From CAZVEV01 sp964625865 (GTDB lineage: Bacteria; Planctomycetota; Phycisphaerae; SM23-33): 11,072 bases of DNA. The notes under the pieces were generated by a model. The model was not told the origin of the DNA. It made no database searches and saw only the letters and a list, made by a program, of their open reading frames with translations. Both the position numbers and the translations under genes were made by a program. The stretch lies in the NCBI GenBank assembly GCA_964625865.1, contig CAZVEV010000204.1, forward strand, positions 1 through 11,072, written 5' to 3'. Shown here piece after piece: positions 7,101 through 11,072 of the stretch. Position 1 is the stretch's first letter, and each line of letters starts with the position of its first letter.

Positions 7101-7129
7101 ACGATACAATCCGAACCCGGTCCCCGCAA
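7101..7129 (-). promoter_or_regulatory. Weak candidate promoter for the isomerase gene
   Basis: On the minus strand, TTGCGG (7124-7129) and TATCGT (7101-7106) are 17 bases apart, about 45 bases before the isomerase ATG. Both boxes are imperfect. Between them and the gene lies a 12-bp palindrome, TGGCGCGCGCCA (7090-7101). This is a suggestion only. Confidence 0.25.
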
Positions 7130-7132
7130 GAA

Positions 7133-7219
7133 ACGATTCACGATTCACTGCAACAGGTCAGTAACGTACAGTTATTCCTTCTGTAAGGCAGGCAAACGCC
7201 CACAGGCTCCGCCTGTGGG
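7133..7219. repeat. ACGATTC tandem heptamer and CCCACAGGC hairpin in the divergent intergenic region
   Basis: ACGATTC occurs twice in tandem at 7133-7146, a heptamer block like those inside the propeller gene. Further right, CCCACAGGC (7199-7207) and GCCTGTGGG (7211-7219) form a perfect nine-pair hairpin with a TCC loop. No T-run follows on either strand, so it is unlikely to be an intrinsic terminator for either gene; both neighbouring genes also point away from it. It looks like another small interspersed repeat. Confidence 0.6.
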
Positions 7220-7238
7220 GTATCGGTCAATGAGACGT

Positions 7239-7256
7239 CGCGGGTATACTCCCGCG
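7239..7256 (+). promoter_or_regulatory. TATACT -10-like box inside a GC-rich dyad
   Basis: CGCGGG (7239-7244) and CCCGCG (7251-7256) form a perfect six-pair dyad around TATACT, a good match to a -10 box. It is about 50 bases upstream of the dehydrogenase ATG. No convincing -35 box lies 16-18 bases before it. The dyad could be an operator around a promoter that depends on an activator, or simply another hairpin. Confidence 0.3.
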
Positions 7257-7301
7257 AGCACCGTTCGACAGTATGGACCGACAGTGAGTGGGAGAAACCG
7301 A

Positions 7302-8264
7302 ATGAAGATCGTGGTTCTTGACGGCTACGCGATGAATCCGGGCGACCTGAACTGGGAGCCGCTCGAGGCGCTCGGCGACTGCACGGTATACGACCGCACC
7401 GCGCCGGATGAGACGGTCCAGCACGCCGACGGTGCGGAAATCCTGCTGACCAACAAGACGGTCCTGTCGGCCGAGATGCTGAGCCAACTGAGCGACTGCA
7501 TCTACATCGGCGTGCTGGCCACCGGATACAACGTCGTTGACACCAACGCCGCTGCCGAACGGGGAATCACCGTCACGAACGTGCCGGCCTACAGCACGCA
7601 ATCGGTCGCCCAGACGGTCTTCGCCCACGTGCTGAACCTCGCGATGCACGTGGGCGATCACAGCCGCGGCGTCCGCGAGGGCAAGTGGGCGGCCTCGCCG
7701 GACTTTGCCTACTGGGAGACCCCGCTGTGGGAACTGGCGGGCAAGACGATGGGCATCGTCGGGCTCGGGCGGATCGGGCGCGCCGTCGCCCGGGTGGCCC
7801 GCGCGTTCGGCATGGACGTGATCGCCCACACGCGAACACCCGACCCCACGACGGCCGACCTCGCGACGCCGGTGAACCTCGACGAGATCTTCCGTCGCAG
7901 CGACGTGATCAGCCTGCATTGCCCCCTGACGCCGGAGACAACCGCCCTGGTCAACGCCGAACGTCTGGCGATGATGAAGCCGTCGGCAATCCTGATCAAC
8001 ACCTCTCGCGGCCCGGTCATCGACGAGCACGCCCTCGCCAACGCCCTGGCCGCCGGCCAACTTGCCGGCGCGGGCGTTGACGTCCTGTCATCCGAGCCGC
8101 CCCGGGCGGACAACCCCCTGCTGTCGGCGCCGAACTGCAGCTTGACCCCCCACGTGGCCTGGGCAACCCGCGAGGCCCGCGTCCGCCTGATGACCGTCGC
8201 GACCGACAACGTGCGGGCGTTCCTCGACGGTCGCCCGCAGAACGTCGTCAACGCGCCGGCCTGA
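7302..8264 (+). CDS. NAD(P)-dependent D-2-hydroxyacid dehydrogenase, glycerate/hydroxypyruvate reductase type
   Basis: This 320-residue protein should reduce a 2-oxoacid such as hydroxypyruvate or glyoxylate with NAD(P)H in the cytoplasm. The ATG at 7302 is preceded by GGGAG (7290-7294); the open frame extends far upstream but only across intergenic and antisense DNA. The N-terminus (MKIVVLDGYAMNPGDLNWEP) resembles glycerate dehydrogenases. The Rossmann motif is GLGRIG (residues 154-159) in GKTMGIVGLGRIGRAVAR. The catalytic triad of the family is complete: Arg236 in INTSRGP, Glu265 in SSEPP, His284 in LTPHVAW. The length is normal. It is divergent from the isomerase gene; hydroxypyruvate isomerase and hydroxypyruvate reductase act on related three-carbon acids, which may or may not be the link here. 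The exact substrate is uncertain. Confidence 0.9.
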   Translation: MKIVVLDGYAMNPGDLNWEPLEALGDCTVYDRTAPDETVQHADGAEILLTNKTVLSAEMLSQLSDCIYIGVLATGYNVVDTNAAAERGITVTNVPAYSTQSVAQTVFAHVLNLAMHVGDHSRGVREGKWAASPDFAYWETPLWELAGKTMGIVGLGRIGRAVARVARAFGMDVIAHTRTPDPTTADLATPVNLDEIFRRSDVISLHCPLTPETTALVNAERLAMMKPSAILINTSRGPVIDEHALANALAAGQLAGAGVDVLSSEPPRADNPLLSAPNCSLTPHVAWATREARVRLMTVATDNVRAFLDGRPQNVVNAPA

Positions 8265-8301
8265 TTGACAGACCGCCCCTCTCCTATGGCGTGTCGTGTA
8301 A

Positions 8302-8337
8302 CATAGCGGACATCCGGGCCCGCGGGATGTGACTATG
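8302..8337. terminator. Two-tier imperfect hairpin between converging genes
   Basis: CATAG (8302-8306) pairs with CTATG (8333-8337), and inside it ACATCC (8310-8315) pairs with GGATGT (8325-8330), with mismatched bases between the tiers. It lies after the dehydrogenase stop and includes the stop of the minus-strand gene. There is no T-run, so termination by it is only a possibility based on position. Confidence 0.3.
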
Positions 8338-8845
8338 CCAGTTGAAGGTGTTTCACGGGCCCCTGCAATCTGTGCTTGCTTCTCAGTTTCAGCAGACGCT
8401 TGTACTGCTTGATATGCTTCGGGATGTCAACTTTTCCGCTCGCGACCCACCAGTACTCCCGATCGAGACGGGATAGGGCGCTGTTCGCATCTCTGTTGAG
8501 GAAGTCAATGAGCCACGTGAGTTTCTTCTCCATTTCTCCCACGCCATGTGAACCAGCCGAGTGTACCTCAACGTAGAACACGACGGGCTCGTCCGACCGG
8601 CTGTACCCAATGGCGTAGTCCCAACGGTTCGCCTGTGGAAAGGCCGATCTGCAGTCTGCGTCCACATTCACACTTCCGAGTACGCGGGCATTGTCCTGAG
8701 CTGCTATCCGCCTCCCACCCTCGGCCCCGGCAATTGCCGACAGTCCGCCCCGGCATTGCAGGAACTCCGCCTGCTCGACTGCATTCTCGAATGCATTGGC
8801 AGGCTGCTGTCGCGGACGCCTCTTCCCGGTACGTCGTCGTGCCAT
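8333..8845 (-). CDS. Small basic protein coupled to an AAA ATPase; possible PD-(D/E)XK-like fold
   Basis: About 170 residues. The ATG at 8845 overlaps the ATPase stop by one base (TGATG), with GGGGAG about seven bases upstream; a GTG at 8848 is an alternative. The N-terminus is very basic (MARRRTGKRRPRQQ). The middle holds RWDYAIGY (residues 74-81) followed by VVFYVEVHSAG (88-98), then a long helix beginning EMEKKLTWLIDFL. An Asp on one strand followed by Glu-X-His on the next, then a helix, is compatible with a PD-(D/E)XK nuclease core in which His replaces Lys; this is my inference and not a recognised family match. Later WWVASGKVDIPKHI and a Lys/Arg-rich tail suggest nucleic acid contact. 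It is translationally coupled to the ATPase, so the two should act together. Confidence 0.7.
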   Translation of the reverse strand: MARRRTGKRRPRQQPANAFENAVEQAEFLQCRGGLSAIAGAEGGRRIAAQDNARVLGSVNVDADCRSAFPQANRWDYAIGYSRSDEPVVFYVEVHSAGSHGVGEMEKKLTWLIDFLNRDANSALSRLDREYWWVASGKVDIPKHIKQYKRLLKLRSKHRLQGPVKHLQLA

Positions 8846-10056
8846 CACCCCGCTCCCCCGCCATACACCGCGCGACTGACCACATCAGCGGTACGCCCGG
8901 AGAAACCACTCAGCCCGCCCCAGCCGGACGTCCCCCCCCCCGGATCCTCGTCGTGCTCGTCGTCCAACCCGGGGTCAAGGGTGGAGATATCCTTGATGCA
9001 AACACCTTGTTCGGTTTCGGTTCGTTGGAAGTAGAATGTTCGATACTTCTTCCGCAGCGCCGAAGCTAACACCTCGCGAACCGACGGATCGAGGCGGCGA
9101 ATCCTGAATATCTGTTTGAGCGCCTTGATGGCTGTATCCTCTTTGAGATCAGCGAGTTCCCGCAAGGCCCACACCACGTCGAGAATGACAGGAGAGTGAG
9201 TCGAGACAATCACCTTGTAGCCACGGCGCAGCAGTTCAAGGACCAGCAGACAGAACGACATGATCGCCCGTGGATGGAGCCCCATCTCCGGCTCTTCGAT
9301 AACCACGGTCGTGATGAGATCAACCTTCGTCTTGTGCCAGGGCATCAGGCCATGCAGCCCGATCAACAACGGAGTAAACTCCCTCTGCCCTGCCGACCAG
9401 GCACTGTATGGCAAGGCGGGCCCGCCCCCAGGGGGCTCAAGAACGATCCGCTTTCGCATGCCATCGACGCGAAATCTGACCTTCCCGCCAACGTAGATCC
9501 CTTCATCTACCAGACGACGTAGTTCCGCCTTCAGTTGACCTGACCGCGGGAAGATCGCTTTTCCTTTGCCCAGATCATGCGTCATCATCCTGCGAACGAA
9601 CTCGCTGAAGACCCGCAGACAATAGGGAGCGCCGTCAGAGTGACTCATAAACGGCTTCGGCCAACCATCCTCCAGTATCATGACGCGTTGGGCGGGGACC
9701 AGGAACACAGAATTGGTATGCTCCTCCCCGCCGCCCCCGGCCAAGGGCACGACACGTCTTTGGAAATCCAATGGCCTTCCGTCCACCGCAACGGCCGTAT
9801 CTTCCCCCCAGAGGGACTCCATTCCACCGCCGAAATACAGCGAGAGGAAATCCTCGAATGGTCTGCCCCGGTGCGACCAATCGTAACCGTGCAATTGGAG
9901 GACTTTCTTGATCGAGACGGTGTCCTTGATGGCCTTGAACAACTGGACCAGGAGACTCTTGCCACTCGCTTGCGGACCGACCAGGACAGTCAAGTCTCCA
10001 AACTTGACCTCGCCCTCTTGGATCGGTCCGAAGGAGGTGACTTTGATGCGTTTCAT
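8845..10056 (-). CDS. ABC-like AAA family ATPase (AAA_15/AAA_21 type), candidate defence ATPase
   Basis: About 403 residues. The ATG at 10056 gives the usual short lead (MKRIKVTSFGPI) before the Walker A motif; an in-frame GTG at 10086 has a poorly placed ribosome binding site. Visible motifs: Walker A GPQASGKS (27-34), a possible Q-loop region VPAQR (120-124), an ABC-signature-like WSAGQRE (220-226), Walker B VVIEEPEMGLHP (251-262), and the switch histidine in VSTHSP (284-289). This set, with the signature motif close before Walker B, is the SMC/Rad50-like arrangement of AAA ATPases found in OLD, Septu, PARIS and similar systems. The insert between Walker A and the signature (about 185 residues) has no coiled-coil pattern I can see. 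The conserved-looking tail WGGLSGFSGRTADVV follows a run of ten G. No nuclease domain is fused, so the overlapping downstream gene is the likely effector. Codon use is less GC-biased than in flanking genes. Confidence 0.85.
   Translation of the reverse strand: MKRIKVTSFGPIQEGEVKFGDLTVLVGPQASGKSLLVQLFKAIKDTVSIKKVLQLHGYDWSHRGRPFEDFLSLYFGGGMESLWGEDTAVAVDGRPLDFQRRVVPLAGGGGEEHTNSVFLVPAQRVMILEDGWPKPFMSHSDGAPYCLRVFSEFVRRMMTHDLGKGKAIFPRSGQLKAELRRLVDEGIYVGGKVRFRVDGMRKRIVLEPPGGGPALPYSAWSAGQREFTPLLIGLHGLMPWHKTKVDLITTVVIEEPEMGLHPRAIMSFCLLVLELLRRGYKVIVSTHSPVILDVVWALRELADLKEDTAIKALKQIFRIRRLDPSVREVLASALRKKYRTFYFQRTETEQGVCIKDISTLDPGLDDEHDEDPGGGTSGWGGLSGFSGRTADVVSRAVYGGGAG
8932..8941. repeat. Run of ten C (ten G in the coding strand) near the 3' end of the ATPase gene
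   Basis: The tract encodes part of the peptide DPGGGTSG, about 30 residues before the ATPase C-terminus. Read by hand, one extra G leads to a stop about 16 codons later, and one missing G leads to a stop about 7 codons later. Either change would remove the GFSGRTADVV tail and end translation before the overlap with the next gene. Confidence 0.9.
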
Positions 10057-10110
10057 CTTTCTGCCCTTTGCGGTCTCAGGTATCACACCTCGCCACGAAG
10101 AACACCCACC

Positions 10111-10206
10111 ACCTTCGTCCCGTTGGGACTACGGTTGAAGGTGCCACTCGCCGCTGCTGAAGCATGCCGTTCTACCAGTCCGTGTAATCTGTGTAATTCG
10201 TGGACC
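10111..10206. repeat. GTCCCGTTGGGAC hairpin and 9-base tandem repeat in the gene gap
   Basis: Inside the non-coding stretch 10057-10239, ACCTTC (10111-10116) pairs with GAAGGT (10137-10142) around an inner stem GTCCC (10117-10121) / GGGAC (10125-10129). Further on, CCGTGTAAT, CTGTGTAAT and TCGTGGACC follow each other at 10180-10206, a degenerate nine-base tandem. The hairpin lies downstream of the propeller gene stop and upstream of the ATPase start, both on the minus strand. It could act as a processing or termination site but lacks a T-run. No gene is visible in this gap. Confidence 0.6.
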
Positions 10207-10239
10207 CTTGCCGCTTCTTCCTTCGTGCGACTCGCGGCC

Positions 10240-11072
10240 TCAGTCAAGCAACTGGATCGCCGTCGTGCCGTGGAACGGGCCGCCTTTGATGCTCCAGACG
10301 ATCCTTCTGTCCTTCGTGACCTCGAAGAAGGCGTACGTGCCCTTGTAGCAGCTGACCACCGTGTTGCCGTTGGGCAACCGGATGGCCGCCGCGACGTAGC
10401 CCATCTTCAGGTCGGCGGTCTCGGCCAGCTTCCAGACGACCTTGCCGGCCTTGTCCATCTCGACCACGGTCCGCCCGTAGCCCGTGCCGATCAGCATATT
10501 GCCGCCCTTGAGGGGAACGATGGACGAAGCCGTGTTCTTCTTGCCCCCCGCCGGCGTGATTGTCCGCAGGACCTTGCCGTTCTCGTCGATCTCGCGGAAG
10601 ACGCCCTCGCTGAGGAACGCAACAATATACGTGCCCTTGTCGGTCTTCAGGCTGTCGCGCAGCTCCATATGCGCGTTGCCCGCGCTCTTCGATATCGCGG
10701 CGAACTTGATCTCCTTGACGAGCTTGCCCTTCCTGTCGACCTCGATGATGCGGCTCTGCCCGCTGATGGTCATCAGGACGTTGCCGTTCTTGAGCGGCGC
10801 ACAGGAGTGGACCTCGGTCTTGCCCTTCGGCGTGTATTGCCACACGATCTTCTTCTCGCGGTTGACGATCTTCGCATCGGTGCGCGTGTTGAACAGGATC
10901 GACCCATCCGGCAGCAGGAAGACGTCCTGGCAACTGCGGGCCGGGTACTCCCACTCGACCTTGCCCGCCTTGTCGACGATGAAGACCTTGCCATGGTAGC
11001 TCCCGCCGAGGAAGCGATGGCGGAGCGTCCCGCCGACCTCCAGCTTGGCCTCCTTCCGCGGCTTCCTCGCAT
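10240..11072 (-). CDS. PQQ/NHL-like beta-propeller protein, N-terminal part outside the window
   Basis: The frame is open from the right edge down to the TGA at 10240-10242, about 277 residues; the true start lies beyond 11072. The GTG at 10845 is internal, because propeller sequence continues upstream of it (for example KVFIVDKAGKVEWEYP and DVFLLPDGSILFNT). Repeats of about 40-50 residues follow the pattern of a strand with D-x-x-G-K-V-x-W, then L-P/K-x-G-N-x-L: IEVDRKGKLVKEI with LKNGNVLMT, REIDENGKVLRTI with LKGGNMLIG, VEMDKAGKVVWKL with LPNGNTVVS, and FEVTKDRRIVWSI at the end. At least six blades are present. Such propellers are usually exported or periplasmic binding scaffolds; no enzymatic residues can be assigned. 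It is separate from the large propeller gene at 1008-4280 and shares the fold but not the domain set. Confidence 0.8.
   Translation of the reverse strand, partial: ARKPRKEAKLEVGGTLRHRFLGGSYHGKVFIVDKAGKVEWEYPARSCQDVFLLPDGSILFNTRTDAKIVNREKKIVWQYTPKGKTEVHSCAPLKNGNVLMTISGQSRIIEVDRKGKLVKEIKFAAISKSAGNAHMELRDSLKTDKGTYIVAFLSEGVFREIDENGKVLRTITPAGGKKNTASSIVPLKGGNMLIGTGYGRTVVEMDKAGKVVWKLAETADLKMGYVAAAIRLPNGNTVVSCYKGTYAFFEVTKDRRIVWSIKGGPFHGTTAIQLLD

Noticed and set aside
7199..7219. Strong hairpin considered as an intrinsic terminator
   Set aside because: No T-run follows on either strand, and both adjacent genes are transcribed away from it.
6636..7301. Upstream extension of the dehydrogenase frame
   Set aside because: It would be antisense to the isomerase gene and cross the intergenic repeats. 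The ATG at 7302 has a ribosome binding site and starts the conserved N-terminus.
10244..10954. Alternative minus-strand frame over the right-hand propeller gene
   Set aside because: It gives an Arg/Gln-rich product without repeats, while the frame ending at 10240 shows regular propeller blades up to the window edge.

Overview
The window is GC-rich bacterial DNA. The best guess, by inference, is a planctomycete or related PVC-group genome. It carries a very large exported beta-propeller protein, a twin-arginine-exported sugar isomerase/epimerase of the type common in planctomycetes, and many different short interspersed repeats. No rRNA, tRNA, CRISPR array, transposase or integrase is visible.

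Layout from left to right. Positions 1-254 are non-coding and hold a hexamer-like low-complexity tract and a nested set of inverted repeats. Positions 255-905 are a complete type II toxin-antitoxin operon. It has a near-consensus promoter, an operator with two TGTAC cores 12 bp apart, a Phd/YefM-like antitoxin and a ParE/RelE-like toxin whose start overlaps the antitoxin stop. Positions 1008-4280 encode an exported protein of about 1090 residues with a methyltransferase-like Rossmann domain followed by two PQQ-type beta-propeller regions; small interspersed repeats lie in frame inside it. Convergent to it is a minus-strand pair: a Tat-signal sugar isomerase/epimerase (6164-7057) and, downstream, an exported helical-barrel protein, probably glycan-active (4298-5986). 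A 39-bp perfect inverted repeat of BIME type separates these two genes. Divergent from the isomerase is a D-2-hydroxyacid dehydrogenase of the glycerate/hydroxypyruvate type (7302-8264).

Positions 8333-10056 hold a minus-strand two-gene unit: an ABC-like AAA ATPase and, overlapping its stop codon, a small basic protein that may have a PD-(D/E)XK-like core. Base composition is less GC-biased than in the flanking genes, and the ATPase gene carries a run of ten G near its 3' end. This is the best candidate here for an undescribed defence-type module. The right edge (10240-11072) is the 3' part of a second beta-propeller protein that runs out of the window.

Two themes emerge. One is a set of exported proteins that would fit extracytoplasmic carbohydrate handling. 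The other is accessory content (toxin-antitoxin and ATPase modules) lying among many unrelated short repeat families, some of which have entered a coding sequence without breaking it.
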